Source: Cypionkella sp. (GTDB taxonomy: Bacteria; Pseudomonadota; Alphaproteobacteria; Rhodobacterales; Rhodobacteraceae). From it: DNA of 52,019 bases. The position numbers were made by a program, and so were the translations under genes. The DNA lies in assembly GCA_023255415.1 (NCBI GenBank), contig JALRIN010000018.1, positions 1 to 52,019 of the forward strand, in the 5' to 3' direction. Shown piece after piece: positions 39,914-48,620 of the stretch (position 1 is the stretch's first letter; every line of letters starts with the position of its first letter). The notes beneath the pieces are model-generated. The model was not told the origin of the DNA. It was given only the letters and a program-made list of their open reading frames with translations, and made no database searches.

Positions 39914-41210
39914 TACCGCGCTTATGTCGCTGCAAACCAGCTTTCGTCGCCGCCGCCTGACGGCTTTGGCGGTGCCAGTTTTGATCTTGTTTTATCTGAT
40001 CTATACCGCGATCAGCTTTGACGTTCTGGGGCTTGTGCAAAAGGCAAACTTGGATAACGCCAAGATTTTGCTGTCAGATTTCGTCAGTTACAAAACCCAT
40101 GTCACCCGCAACAACCGCGACGGCGTGGTGACGGTCGCAATTGAAGGCGAGGCCAAGGGCACCTATCCGCCCGCGCATCTGCCCGACTGGGTCAGCCAAA
40201 GCGGTGATACCACCACGATTGATCTGGGGCGCGGGCATATCGTCACCTATAGCCCTGATGCCGCGCGCTATGTGGTGCCCGGCTACGGTGTGATCGACAT
40301 CAAAAGCGATGGATCCAAGCTGACGCTGACCGCGCCGCAGCCGGTGCCAAAATGGATCAATGTCACCGATACCCGCATTTCAGTGACCACGGCGCAGGGG
40401 CGGTTTTCTTATTCACGCTCGAAGGTGGAAACCTTTCGATATCAGCCGGGGTGGGAGATGTTTTTCTTTACCCTCGACAGCCCGTTTTACGGCAAAAGCT
40501 ATGGCCAGTTGACCGCAATGCTAATGGGGCCGCGGATTGATCCTGCGCGCAGCAATCTGGCGCTGATGGCGCATGATTTCTGGACCAACCAGCTGTGGCA
40601 TCACGCCGATGTGGCTTGGGCGATGTATGAAACCGTGCTGATGGCCTTTTTGGGCACCTTTGGCGCGGCTTTGGTGGCGCTGCCCTTGGCCTTTATGGCG
40701 GCTTCGAACTTTGCGCCGTTCAAGGCGATGCGCTTTGCTTTTCGGCGGGTGTTTGACTTTTTGCGCGGGGTCGATGCGCTGATCTGGACGATCATCCTGT
40801 CGCGCGCCTTTGGGCCGGGGCCGATGACGGGGGCGCTGGCGATTGTGACAACCGACACCGGAAGCTTTGGTAAGTTGTTCTCGGAAGCCTTGGAAAATAT
40901 TGATGAAAAGCAGGTCGAGGGCCTGCGGTCCACTGGGGCGAATGCGCTGTTGCGCGCCCGCTTTGGGGTTATCCCGCAGATCGCGCCGATCTTGCTGAGC
41001 CAAGTGCTGTATTTCTTTGAATCCAACACCCGCAGTGCCACGGTGATCGGCGCGATTGTTGGCGGTGGTATTGGTCTGTTGTTGACCCAAGCCATTCAGA
41101 CCCAGAAAGATTGGGAAGATGTCGCCTATTACATGATCTTGATCGTGCTGATGGTGATGCTGATGGACAGCTTTTCAGGCTGGATCCGCCGCCGCTTTAT
41201 CAAAGGATAA
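39906..41210 (+). CDS. phnE: phosphonate ABC transporter permease PhnE (2), long form
   Basis: A 434-residue PhnE paralogue. After a first helix (LTALAVPVLILFYLIYTAI) comes an additional soluble, presumably periplasmic region of about 180 residues (roughly 35-215). The conserved permease core follows, with the loop SEALENIDEKQVEGLRSTGA. It is well over 100 residues longer than PhnE1. Such long PhnE2 proteins occur in other alphaproteobacterial phn operons. The start overlaps phnE1 by 8 bases. Confidence 0.93.
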   Translation: MSDTALMSLQTSFRRRRLTALAVPVLILFYLIYTAISFDVLGLVQKANLDNAKILLSDFVSYKTHVTRNNRDGVVTVAIEGEAKGTYPPAHLPDWVSQSGDTTTIDLGRGHIVTYSPDAARYVVPGYGVIDIKSDGSKLTLTAPQPVPKWINVTDTRISVTTAQGRFSYSRSKVETFRYQPGWEMFFFTLDSPFYGKSYGQLTAMLMGPRIDPARSNLALMAHDFWTNQLWHHADVAWAMYETVLMAFLGTFGAALVALPLAFMAASNFAPFKAMRFAFRRVFDFLRGVDALIWTIILSRAFGPGPMTGALAIVTTDTGSFGKLFSEALENIDEKQVEGLRSTGANALLRARFGVIPQIAPILLSQVLYFFESNTRSATVIGAIVGGGIGLLLTQAIQTQKDWEDVAYYMILIVLMVMLMDSFSGWIRRRFIKG

Positions 41211-41213
41211 GAC

Positions 41214-41831
41214 ATGCCAAAACTCTCGGCCAGCCAGCCGCTGATCCATGACAGCTGCCAGATTACCGCCAGCGATTTTGGCGCCTATTGCGAGGTTGGG
41301 CGGGGATCGCGGCTGGTGCAGTCAAGCTTTGCCGATTACGCCTATTGCGACCAATATGCAGATATTGCCAATACCAGCGTCGGCAAATTCGCCAATATCG
41401 CGGCGATGACGCGGATTGGGCCGACCGATCATCCGATGGCCAATGCGTCCTTGCACCACTTTCTGTATCGCAGTTCCTATTATTGGGATAATATTAAAGA
41501 TGACGCGGCGTTTTTCGCGGCCCGCGCGGCGCGGCGCACGGTTTTGGGCCCCGATTGCTGGGTCGGTCATGGCGCGATTATCAAGCCCGATGTCACAGTA
41601 GGGGCAGGGGCGGTGATTGCGGCGGGTGCTGTGGTGACCAAAGATGTGCCGCCCTATATGATTGTCGCAGGCCTGCCTGCCACGCCGCTGCAACCGCGCT
41701 TTGGCAATGGCGTGGCCGATCGGCTGTTGGCGCTGGCCTGGTGGGATTGGTCGCACGCGGAATTGCGCAGAGCCCTGCCCGATTTTCGCGCCCTGCCAGC
41801 CGAAGCGTTTTTAGAGAAATACCACGGCTGA
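41214..41831 (+). CDS. phosphonate-associated hexapeptide-repeat acyltransferase
   Basis: A 205-residue left-handed beta-helix acetyltransferase related to chloramphenicol/virginiamycin acetyltransferases. Hexapeptide turns (ITASDFGAYCEVG, TSVGKFANIAAMTRIG, GAIIKPDVTVGAGAVIAAGAVVT) and the catalytic-His-region TDHPMANASLHHF are visible. It corresponds to the phosphonate-metabolism transferase group found in phn operons (TIGR03308-like). N-acetylation of an aminoalkylphosphonate, as PhnO does, is plausible but not shown. It begins 3 bases after the phnE2 stop. Confidence 0.88.
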   Translation: MPKLSASQPLIHDSCQITASDFGAYCEVGRGSRLVQSSFADYAYCDQYADIANTSVGKFANIAAMTRIGPTDHPMANASLHHFLYRSSYYWDNIKDDAAFFAARAARRTVLGPDCWVGHGAIIKPDVTVGAGAVIAAGAVVTKDVPPYMIVAGLPATPLQPRFGNGVADRLLALAWWDWSHAELRRALPDFRALPAEAFLEKYHG

Positions 41832-41843
41832 CCGCGCCTTGGT

Positions 41844-43028
41844 CTATTCCGCAGCCAAGGCGGTTTGCGCGCGCCCCAGACCCATAAACCGCAGCGCCGC
41901 CTGACCCGACAGGTGCGTAAGCCGTCCAGCGCAGATCGTGGCCTCGATCTTGCGGCTGGCGGCATGGACCACCACCAGATCGGCGCGGCGGCCAAGCGCG
42001 ATTTCGCCACGGTCGCGCAGGCCCATCACCTGAGCCGGATGGGTCGAGATCAGCGCCCAAGCCTGTGCCAGATCCAGAATCCCGCGATCCATCAAGGCCC
42101 AAGCCGCCAGCGGCAGCGCGGGCAGGTGGTAATCGGACACCAGCACATTGCAAAGCCCGTCTTGCACCAGATTGCTGGCCGAGACATTGCCCGCCTGCGA
42201 TGCGCCGCGCACCACATTCGGCGCGCCCATCAGAACTGGGTTGTTCATCGCCCGCGCTCCAGCCGCAGCGCTGCGCGTGGTGGGAAATTCGGCAATCTTG
42301 GCGCCAATCATCGCGTAATAGCTGCGGGTCTCGGCGTCGGGGTCGTCATGGCTGCCATAATGCAGACCCATGGCGTCAAACGCCTCGGCCAGTTTGCGCA
42401 GGCTGCGCGGCACCGATTTTTCCAAGGCTGTGGCGGCTTCGACATCGCGGGTTAGATCGGCGGCGGTGCGGCCGATCTTGCGCGCCCAAGCGGTGAAATC
42501 GGCAGGGGCCAGCCGCGCCATTTGGCGGGCTTCGGCCAAATGGTTGTTAAAGATCACATAATCCACATCAAAACGGCGCACCGCTTCGATCAGCCGGTCG
42601 GCTTCGGCCACCAGATGGGTTTCGGCGCGGATCTGCACGCGCAAATCGGTCATCGCCTGATGGCGATAGGCCTGCACAGCCTGCATGAACTCTTCGGCCT
42701 TGTCGGGGCCGCGCGGCCCGCCTTCCCAGCTCCAGCCTTGCGCCATATAGGCGGTGGTCACGCCATGCGCTGCCGCCTCGCGGTCATAAGAGGCAAGGCC
42801 ATCGGCCACCGTAAACCGCGCCGAGGGGCGGGGGGCGATGTGGTGTTCAAAGCCGTCGCCATGCAGATCAATGATGCCGGGCAAGACCAGATAGCCCGAC
42901 AGATCCACCTCGGTCACAGCACCATGCGCGATGCGACCCTCGGCCAGCGCTACGCTGCCGCTTTGCAGCGCGCCACCTCGCAGAACCAGGGCGTCCTTGA
43001 GGGCAAGCGGGGGCAGGAGCGATGTCAT
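41844..43028 (-). CDS. phnM: PhnM-like RPnTP diphosphatase, divergent paralogue
   Basis: A 394-residue amidohydrolase-superfamily protein. The metal site begins GIIDLHGDGFEHHIAPRP (His56, Asp58), and late motifs ASHDDP-like GSHDDPDAET and LVSDYHLPALP are present. PhnM splits pyrophosphate from ribose 1-methylphosphonate 5-triphosphate. Compared with the second phnM in this window it has HGDGFEHH instead of HTDNLERH and a different middle (VIFNNHLAEARQM), so specificity may differ. It is transcribed with phnF on the minus strand, 84 bases after phnF. A half PHO-box (CTGTCAC on the minus strand) lies in that gap. Confidence 0.85.
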   Translation of the reverse strand: MTSLLPPLALKDALVLRGGALQSGSVALAEGRIAHGAVTEVDLSGYLVLPGIIDLHGDGFEHHIAPRPSARFTVADGLASYDREAAAHGVTTAYMAQGWSWEGGPRGPDKAEEFMQAVQAYRHQAMTDLRVQIRAETHLVAEADRLIEAVRRFDVDYVIFNNHLAEARQMARLAPADFTAWARKIGRTAADLTRDVEAATALEKSVPRSLRKLAEAFDAMGLHYGSHDDPDAETRSYYAMIGAKIAEFPTTRSAAAGARAMNNPVLMGAPNVVRGASQAGNVSASNLVQDGLCNVLVSDYHLPALPLAAWALMDRGILDLAQAWALISTHPAQVMGLRDRGEIALGRRADLVVVHAASRKIEATICAGRLTHLSGQAALRFMGLGRAQTALAAE

Positions 43029-43112
43029 CTGGCAAGGTCCAAGGCTAAGGGGAATGCGCGTTGCCTGTGGATAAACCTGTTTCGCAACGCCAATGTGACA
43101 GTTTCCAAAGCT

Positions 43113-43823
43113 TTAGTCAGATTGCACCGTTAAGGTCACACGGTCGCCGGCAAACCAGGTGATGCCATATTCCACCGCATGCCCTTCGCCGTCGACATTG
43201 ACCGCAACCGAGCGCAACAAGGGCGCGCCTTCGGGCAGGCGCAGGTGCAGCGCTTGCAGGGCATCGGCGGTTTTCGCGGTCAGCCGCGTTGCGGCACGGG
43301 TGTAATCTTGCAGCCCGCAGGCGGTAAAGGCCGCGGTCACCGAGGGTGATTTGGACAGCACGCTGAGCAGGTTGGCGAAGCGCGCGGCAGGAAACACCGA
43401 ACGAAACATCGCCAAAGGCACACCATCGGCCAGCGACAGGCCTTCAAACACATGCACCATGGCCCCCAAAGGCAGCGCCAGCGCCTCGGCTTCGCGCGCA
43501 TCGGCCTTGCGGGTTTCCAGACGCAGGGTTTGGCGCGACGGCGTGCGTCCCGAGGCCAGCACATTTTGATGAAACCGCGTGCGACGGCCAAGCGCGTAAT
43601 CGGTCGGGCTGCCTTGGACAAAGACCCCAGACCCCCGCCGCGCCACCACCAGCCCTGCGCCCGCCATCTCGGCCAAAGCCCGGCGCACGGTGTGGCGGTT
43701 GACGCCAAAGCGCTGCGACAGCTCGGTTTCGGTCGGCAGTTTGTCGCCCGCGCGATACTGCCCGCCCGCGATTTCGGCGCTCAGCGTGGTGGTGATGGAT
43801 TTCCAGATCGGGCTGCGCGGCAT
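43113..43823 (-). CDS. phnF: phosphonate operon GntR regulator PhnF
   Basis: A 236-residue HutC-subfamily GntR regulator. The winged helix is LPTETELSQRFGVNRHTVRRAL (two parts, residues 28-49) and the UTRA ligand domain follows, ending LRSVAVNVDGEGHAVEYGITWFAGDRV. It is divergent from phnG and probably represses the C-P lyase genes. A palindrome in the gap is a candidate operator. phnM1 follows on the same strand. Confidence 0.93.
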   Translation of the reverse strand: MPRSPIWKSITTTLSAEIAGGQYRAGDKLPTETELSQRFGVNRHTVRRALAEMAGAGLVVARRGSGVFVQGSPTDYALGRRTRFHQNVLASGRTPSRQTLRLETRKADAREAEALALPLGAMVHVFEGLSLADGVPLAMFRSVFPAARFANLLSVLSKSPSVTAAFTACGLQDYTRAATRLTAKTADALQALHLRLPEGAPLLRSVAVNVDGEGHAVEYGITWFAGDRVTLTVQSD

Positions 43824-43840
43824 TGTTACGAAAACTTCAT
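43823..43840. promoter_or_regulatory. weak PHO-box-like pair at phnF start
   Basis: TTGTTAC-GAAA-ACTTCAT has an 11-base period. The first half-site resembles those upstream of phnC, the second is poor. It touches the phnF start codon. Confidence 0.3.
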
Positions 43841-43877
43841 GTGCAATTGGGGTGGGGAGACGCTAAGATTTATCTAG

Positions 43878-43897
43878 TTGTATAGTAAGCTAGACAA
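43878..43897. promoter_or_regulatory. candidate PhnF operator
   Basis: TTGTATAG-TAAG-CTAGACAA is a 20-base inverted repeat with one mismatched pair, of the TnTAGACnA type bound by HutC/GntR proteins. It lies 24 bases before the phnG ATG and 55 bases from phnF, suited to repress phnG onward and phnF itself. Confidence 0.6.
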
Positions 43898-43920
43898 ATC
43901 CGCAAGATGTCGAGAGAGCC

Positions 43921-44346
43921 ATGACCGCAGAAAATCACCGCAAAGACTGGATGGGGCTGCTGGCGCGGGCCAAGCCTGCACGGCTGGCTGCACTGTTTCC
44001 TGATCTGCCCGACCACAGCCTGCTGCGCGCGCCCGAAGTGGGCGCGGTGATGGTCAGGGGGCGGATCGGAGGCGATGGCAGCGCCTTTAATCTGGGCGAG
44101 ATGACGGTGACACGCTGTTCTTTGGCGCTGCCAGACGGCAGGGTCGGCCATGCGCATGTGCAGGGCCGCGATAAGACCCACGCGCTGCGCGCCGCTGTTT
44201 TAGATGCGCTGTTGCAAGGTGGTCAGGCCAGCGAGGTGATCACGACCCTGCGCGCCGAAGAGGCCGCACGTCGTCTGGCGCGGGCCGAAAAGGCCGCAGC
44301 AACCCGCGTCGAGTTTTTCACTTTGGTGCGAGGAGAAGACCCGTGA
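43921..44346 (+). CDS. phnG: C-P lyase core subunit PhnG
   Basis: A 141-residue PhnG. The start HRKDWMGLLARAKPARL and central region VGAVMVRGRIGGDGSAFNLGEMTVTRCSL are characteristic. PhnG is part of the PhnGHIJ core that makes ribose 1-methylphosphonate triphosphate and cleaves the C-P bond. It is first in phnG-H-I-J-K-corA-L-N. Its stop overlaps the phnH GTG start (GTGA). Confidence 0.95.
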   Translation: MTAENHRKDWMGLLARAKPARLAALFPDLPDHSLLRAPEVGAVMVRGRIGGDGSAFNLGEMTVTRCSLALPDGRVGHAHVQGRDKTHALRAAVLDALLQGGQASEVITTLRAEEAARRLARAEKAAATRVEFFTLVRGEDP

Positions 44347-44912
44347 CGCTTTTGGCTTTACAAGGCGGCTTTGCCGATGCGCCGATCGCTTCGGCCCATG
44401 CTTTTCGCGCGGCTTTGACCGCGCTGTCACAACCGGGGCAGATTTTGTCGGTGACGGGGGCTGCGCCACCCGCGCCTGTGTCGGTGGCGGCGGGGGTTTT
44501 GCTGCTGACGCTGGTGGATGGCACCACGCCTGTGCATCTGGCGGGGGGCTATGATTGTGCGGCCCTGCGCGATTGGCTGACCTTTCACACCGGCGCGCCT
44601 TTGGTTGCGCCGCAGGCCGCCCACTTTGCGCTGGGCACTTGGGCCGATCTGTCGCCAGTGGGCCGCTTTGCGCAGGGACTGCCCGATTATCCGGACCGGT
44701 CTTGCACCTTGATCGTTGAAATGGCGGCGCTGTCTAACAGCGGCGCGCGGCTGACGGGGCCGGGCATTGCCGATCACGCGCGGCTGAACCTGCCCGAAGT
44801 GGCAGCCTTTCAAGCCAATCGCGCGCAATTCCCGCTGGGGTTTGACGCGTTTTTCACTGCGGCCAACCAGATCGCGGGCCTGCCGCGCTCGACCCATGTG
44901 GAGGACCTCTGA
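44343..44912 (+). CDS. phnH: C-P lyase core subunit PhnH
   Basis: A 189-residue PhnH, with ALQGGFADAPIASAHAFRAAL and the late FPLGFDAFFTAANQIAGLPRSTHV motif. It is a structural subunit of the PhnGHIJ complex. It starts with GTG overlapping the phnG stop, and its TGA shares one base with the phnI ATG (TGATG). Confidence 0.95.
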   Translation: MTLLALQGGFADAPIASAHAFRAALTALSQPGQILSVTGAAPPAPVSVAAGVLLLTLVDGTTPVHLAGGYDCAALRDWLTFHTGAPLVAPQAAHFALGTWADLSPVGRFAQGLPDYPDRSCTLIVEMAALSNSGARLTGPGIADHARLNLPEVAAFQANRAQFPLGFDAFFTAANQIAGLPRSTHVEDL

Positions 44913-45997
44913 TGTATGTCGCAGTCAAGGGCGGCGAGCGGGCAATTGACAATGCCCATAGCTGGTTGACGGCCGAACGGCGCGGCGATGTGGCGGTGGC
45001 CGCGTTAAGCTTGGCCCAGATCCGCGAGCAATTGTCGCTGGCGGTCAACCGGGTGATGGCCGAAGGCTCGCTTTATGATGCCGATCTGGCGGCGCTGGCG
45101 ATCAAGCAATCGCGCGGTGATCTGATCGAGGCGATCTTTCTGATCCGCGCCTATCGCACCACTTTGCCAAGGCTTGGGGCTTCGGTTCCGGTCGAGACTG
45201 CGCAGATGGCGGTGATCCGGCGGGTCTCGGCCACCTTCAAGGATTTGCCGGGCGGGCAGGTTCTGGGGCCGACCTTTGACTATACCCACCGCTTGCTTGA
45301 TTTCAAACTGGCCGCCGAGGGCGAGGCTCTCGCAGCCCCCGCTACCGCTGACGCCGATCTGGCCGCTGTGCCGCATGTCACGGGGTTTTTGAACCGTGAC
45401 GGGCTGATCGAGGCCAATCCGTGCAGTGCGGCCCAGCCCGCCGATCTGACGCGCGAACCGATGGAGCTGCCTGCCAGCCGCGCGCTGCGCCTGCAGGCGA
45501 TCACCCGCGGTGACGAGGGCTTTATCCTGTCGATGGCCTATTCGACCCAGCGCGGTTACGGGCGCACTCATGCCTTTGTCGGCGAATTGCGCATCGGCAT
45601 GGTGGCGGTCGAGATGGAGATCCCAGAGCTGGGCTTTGCGGTCGAAATCGGCGAAATCGAGCTGACCGAATGCGAGACAGTCAACCAGTTCAAAGGCAGC
45701 AAAACCGAACCGCCGCAGTTCACCCGCGGCTATGGTCTGGTCTTTGGCCAGACCGAGCGCAAGGCAATTGCGATGAGCCTTGTGGATCGGTCTTTGCGCT
45801 GGGCCGAGCTTGGCGAAGAGAACAGCGGCGCACCGGCTCAGGACGAGGAATTCGTGCTGATGCATGCCGATAACATTCAAGCCACCGGATTTTTGGAACA
45901 TATCAAACTGCCGCATTACGTTGATTTCCAATCAGAATTGGAACTGGTGCGCAAATTGCGTGCCGAAGTAATGGCAAGGACGGAGGCCGCAGAATGA
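44912..45997 (+). CDS. phnI: C-P lyase subunit PhnI (nucleosidase)
   Basis: A 361-residue PhnI. It displaces adenine from ATP with the phosphonate to form the ribosyl-phosphonate triphosphate, with PhnGHL. The start MYVAVKGGERAIDNAHSW and the late DEEFVLMHADNIQATGFLEHIKLPHYVDFQ match the family. It overlaps phnJ by four bases (ATGA). Confidence 0.96.
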   Translation: MYVAVKGGERAIDNAHSWLTAERRGDVAVAALSLAQIREQLSLAVNRVMAEGSLYDADLAALAIKQSRGDLIEAIFLIRAYRTTLPRLGASVPVETAQMAVIRRVSATFKDLPGGQVLGPTFDYTHRLLDFKLAAEGEALAAPATADADLAAVPHVTGFLNRDGLIEANPCSAAQPADLTREPMELPASRALRLQAITRGDEGFILSMAYSTQRGYGRTHAFVGELRIGMVAVEMEIPELGFAVEIGEIELTECETVNQFKGSKTEPPQFTRGYGLVFGQTERKAIAMSLVDRSLRWAELGEENSGAPAQDEEFVLMHADNIQATGFLEHIKLPHYVDFQSELELVRKLRAEVMARTEAAE

Positions 45998-46860
45998 CCG
46001 ATCAAGCCTATAACTTTGCCTATCTGGACGAGCAGACCAAGCGGATGATCCGTCGCGCGATCCTGAAAGGCGTCGCCGTGCCCGGCTATCAGGTGCCCTT
46101 TGCCAGCCGCGAGATGCCGATGCCTTATGGTTGGGGCACGGGCGGCGTGCAGGTCACGGCCGCCTGTCTGGTGCCCGAAGACCGGCTGAAAGTGATCGAC
46201 CAAGGCGCGGATGATACCACCAATGCCGTGTCGATCCGCAAGTTCTTTCAACGGGTTGCGGGGGTCGCCGTGACCGAGGCCACGCAAGAGGCCACGCTTA
46301 TTCAGACCCGACACCGCATCCCCGACACAAGCCTAAGCGAGGGCCAGATCCTTGTCTATCAGGTGCCAATCCCGGAACCGCTGCGGTTTTTGGAACCCCG
46401 CGAATCCGAGACCCGCAAGATGCACGAGCTGGAAGACTATGGCCTGATGCATGTGAAACTTTACGAGGACATCGCGCGGCACGGGCAGATTGCGACCGCT
46501 TATGCCTATCCGGTCAAGGTGGAAGACCGCTATGTGATGGACCCGTCACCGATCCCCAAGTTTGACAACCCCAAGCTTTCCAACAGCCCGGCCTTGCAGC
46601 TGTTTGGCGCGGGGCGCGAGCAGCGGATCTATGCGTTGCCGCCCTTTACCCAAGTGATCAGTCTGGATTTCGACGATCATCCCTTCGTGGCCAGCAAGGC
46701 CGATCATGCCTGCGATCTGTGTGATGCCAGCGACAGCTATCTGGACGAGGTGATCATCGACGATCAGGGCGGGCGAATGTTTGTCTGCTCGGACACCGAT
46801 TATTGTGGCGCAAGGCGGGCTGCGGGCCATGTCGGGCGTTTGGGCGAGGAGACGCTATGA
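45994..46860 (+). CDS. phnJ: C-P lyase radical SAM subunit PhnJ
   Basis: A 288-residue PhnJ, the radical SAM enzyme that breaks the C-P bond to give methane (for methylphosphonate) and ribose cyclic phosphate. The iron-sulfur cysteines are all present in the unusual spacing Cys240-x2-Cys243-x21-Cys265-x5-Cys271. The glycyl-radical candidate is Gly31 in AVPGYQVPF. Its stop overlaps phnK (ATGA). Confidence 0.97.
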   Translation: MTDQAYNFAYLDEQTKRMIRRAILKGVAVPGYQVPFASREMPMPYGWGTGGVQVTAACLVPEDRLKVIDQGADDTTNAVSIRKFFQRVAGVAVTEATQEATLIQTRHRIPDTSLSEGQILVYQVPIPEPLRFLEPRESETRKMHELEDYGLMHVKLYEDIARHGQIATAYAYPVKVEDRYVMDPSPIPKFDNPKLSNSPALQLFGAGREQRIYALPPFTQVISLDFDDHPFVASKADHACDLCDASDSYLDEVIIDDQGGRMFVCSDTDYCGARRAAGHVGRLGEETL

Positions 46861-47654
46861 GCATGACCTTGCAAAGCTTGGCCAAAGATCAACCGCTGCT
46901 GTCGGTTCAGGGCCTAAGCAAAAATTACGGCACGCGGATTGGCTGCGCGGATATCAGCTTTGACCTTTTCCCCGGCGAGGTGATGGGGATCGTGGGCGAA
47001 AGCGGGTCGGGCAAGTCAACGCTTTTGTCTTGCATGGCGGGGCATATGGCTCCCGATACCGGCCGCGTGATTTTTGACACCGCCACCGGCCCGCGCGACA
47101 CAGTGCAGATGGCCGAGGCCGAACGGCGGCGCATGGCGCGCACCGATTGGGCCTTTGTGCATCAAAACCCGCGTGATGGTTTGCGGATGGGGGTCTCGGC
47201 TGGCGGCAATGTCGGCGAGCGGCTGATGGCAGTGGGCGCGCGCCATTACGGCGACATCCGCACAACCGCCACCGATTGGCTGGGCCGGGTCGAGATTGCC
47301 GCCGACCGCATCGACGACCGCCCGCGCGCCTTTTCGGGCGGCATGCAGCAAAGGTTGCAAATCGCGCGCAATCTGGTGACGGGCCCGCGTCTGGTGTTCA
47401 TGGACGAGCCCACCGGCGGGCTGGATGTTTCGGTTCAGGCGCGGCTGTTGGATCTGTTGCGCGGGCTGGTGCGCGAGATGGGGCTTTCGGCGATCATCGT
47501 CACCCATGATTTGGCGGTGGTGCGGCTTTTGGCCGACCGTTTGATGGTGATGAAAGACGGACATGTGGTAGAACAGGGGCTGACCGATCAGGTGCTGGAC
47601 GATCCGCAACACGCCTATACCCAGCTGCTGGTCTCCTCTGTTTTGCAGGTGTAA
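46857..47654 (+). CDS. phnK: phosphonate C-P lyase ATPase PhnK
   Basis: A 265-residue ABC-type ATPase that docks on the PhnGHIJ core. Walker A is GESGSGKSTLLSCMAGHMAP, the signature is FSGGMQQRLQIARNLV and Walker B is LVFMDEPTGGLD. The frame is open into phnJ; the start at 46857 gives an ATGA overlap. A corA-like gene begins 3 bases after its stop. Confidence 0.94.
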   Translation: MSMTLQSLAKDQPLLSVQGLSKNYGTRIGCADISFDLFPGEVMGIVGESGSGKSTLLSCMAGHMAPDTGRVIFDTATGPRDTVQMAEAERRRMARTDWAFVHQNPRDGLRMGVSAGGNVGERLMAVGARHYGDIRTTATDWLGRVEIAADRIDDRPRAFSGGMQQRLQIARNLVTGPRLVFMDEPTGGLDVSVQARLLDLLRGLVREMGLSAIIVTHDLAVVRLLADRLMVMKDGHVVEQGLTDQVLDDPQHAYTQLLVSSVLQV

Positions 47655-47657
47655 GCG

Positions 47658-48620
47658 ATGCTGTTTGCCTATCGTCCCGAAGCGGAAAAGCTATCCCGAC
47701 TGGCCGTTGACGCTGATCTGTCGGCGGCGATCTGGATTGATCTTTACCGCCCGCAGCCCGAACAGACCCAAGCGGTCGCGGATCTGGGGCTGGTGGTGCC
47801 CACGCTGGCCGATATGGAAGAGATCGAGCTGTCGAACCGGCTTTATCGCGAGGGCGGGGTCGATTACATGACGGTGGTTTTGCCGGGGCTGTCTGCCACC
47901 AAAGCCCCGATCTCCGGGCCAGTGTGCTTTATCGTCACGCCAGATCGTCTGCTGACGGTCCGCCACCATGCGCCGCGCCCCTTTGACACCTACCCCGAGC
48001 GTGCCGAAAAGGTGGGGGCGGGCTATGATCGGCCCGAGAAGCTGTTTTTGGGCTTGATCGAAGAAATCACCGGACGCATGGCTGATATCCTTGAAGGCAT
48101 CGGCCGCGGTCTGGATGAGGTCGCCGCTGGCATCTATCAGGGTGGTGCGCAGGGCTTGGGCGGCGAGATGCTGCAAGAGGCGCTGGCGCGGGTGGGCCGC
48201 GAGGGTGATCTGTTGGGGCGGGTGCGGCTTGGCCTGCTAACGGTAGAGCGCGCTCTTAGCTTTTTTGGTCAAACACTTGCAGCCCGCGACAATGCCGCAA
48301 CCCTGCGGCCCTTGGTAAAAGGCCTGATGCGCGATCTGCAAGCACTGGAGGTGCATGCAGATTTTCTGGCCTCGCGCTTGGCGCTGACCTCTGATGCGAC
48401 GCTGGGCATGATCAATCTGGCGCAGAATGCCACGGTGCGGATTGTGTCTGTGGTCGCAGCCCTGTTCCTGCCGCCGACGCTGATCGCCAGTATTTATGGC
48501 ATGAATTTCGTCGCCATGCCCGAACTGCAATCGCCTTGGGGCTATCCTGCGGCGCTTGTCTTGATGCTTGCCTCGGCGGTGGGCACCTATCTTTTCTTCA
48601 AATGGAAGCGCTGGCTATGA
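47658..48620 (+). CDS. CorA-like divalent cation channel inside the phn operon
   Basis: A 320-residue CorA-family protein. A soluble N-terminal domain and long helices (roughly 130-245) lead to two C-terminal transmembrane helices. The selectivity motif is YGMNF at 280-284 in ASIYGMNFVAMPELQSP. The family moves Mg2+ and sometimes Co2+, Ni2+ or Zn2+. It lies between phnK (3-base gap) and phnL (ATGA overlap), so it is co-translated with the C-P lyase genes. Metal supply for nucleotide-dependent steps is a guess. Confidence 0.88.
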   Translation: MLFAYRPEAEKLSRLAVDADLSAAIWIDLYRPQPEQTQAVADLGLVVPTLADMEEIELSNRLYREGGVDYMTVVLPGLSATKAPISGPVCFIVTPDRLLTVRHHAPRPFDTYPERAEKVGAGYDRPEKLFLGLIEEITGRMADILEGIGRGLDEVAAGIYQGGAQGLGGEMLQEALARVGREGDLLGRVRLGLLTVERALSFFGQTLAARDNAATLRPLVKGLMRDLQALEVHADFLASRLALTSDATLGMINLAQNATVRIVSVVAALFLPPTLIASIYGMNFVAMPELQSPWGYPAALVLMLASAVGTYLFFKWKRWL

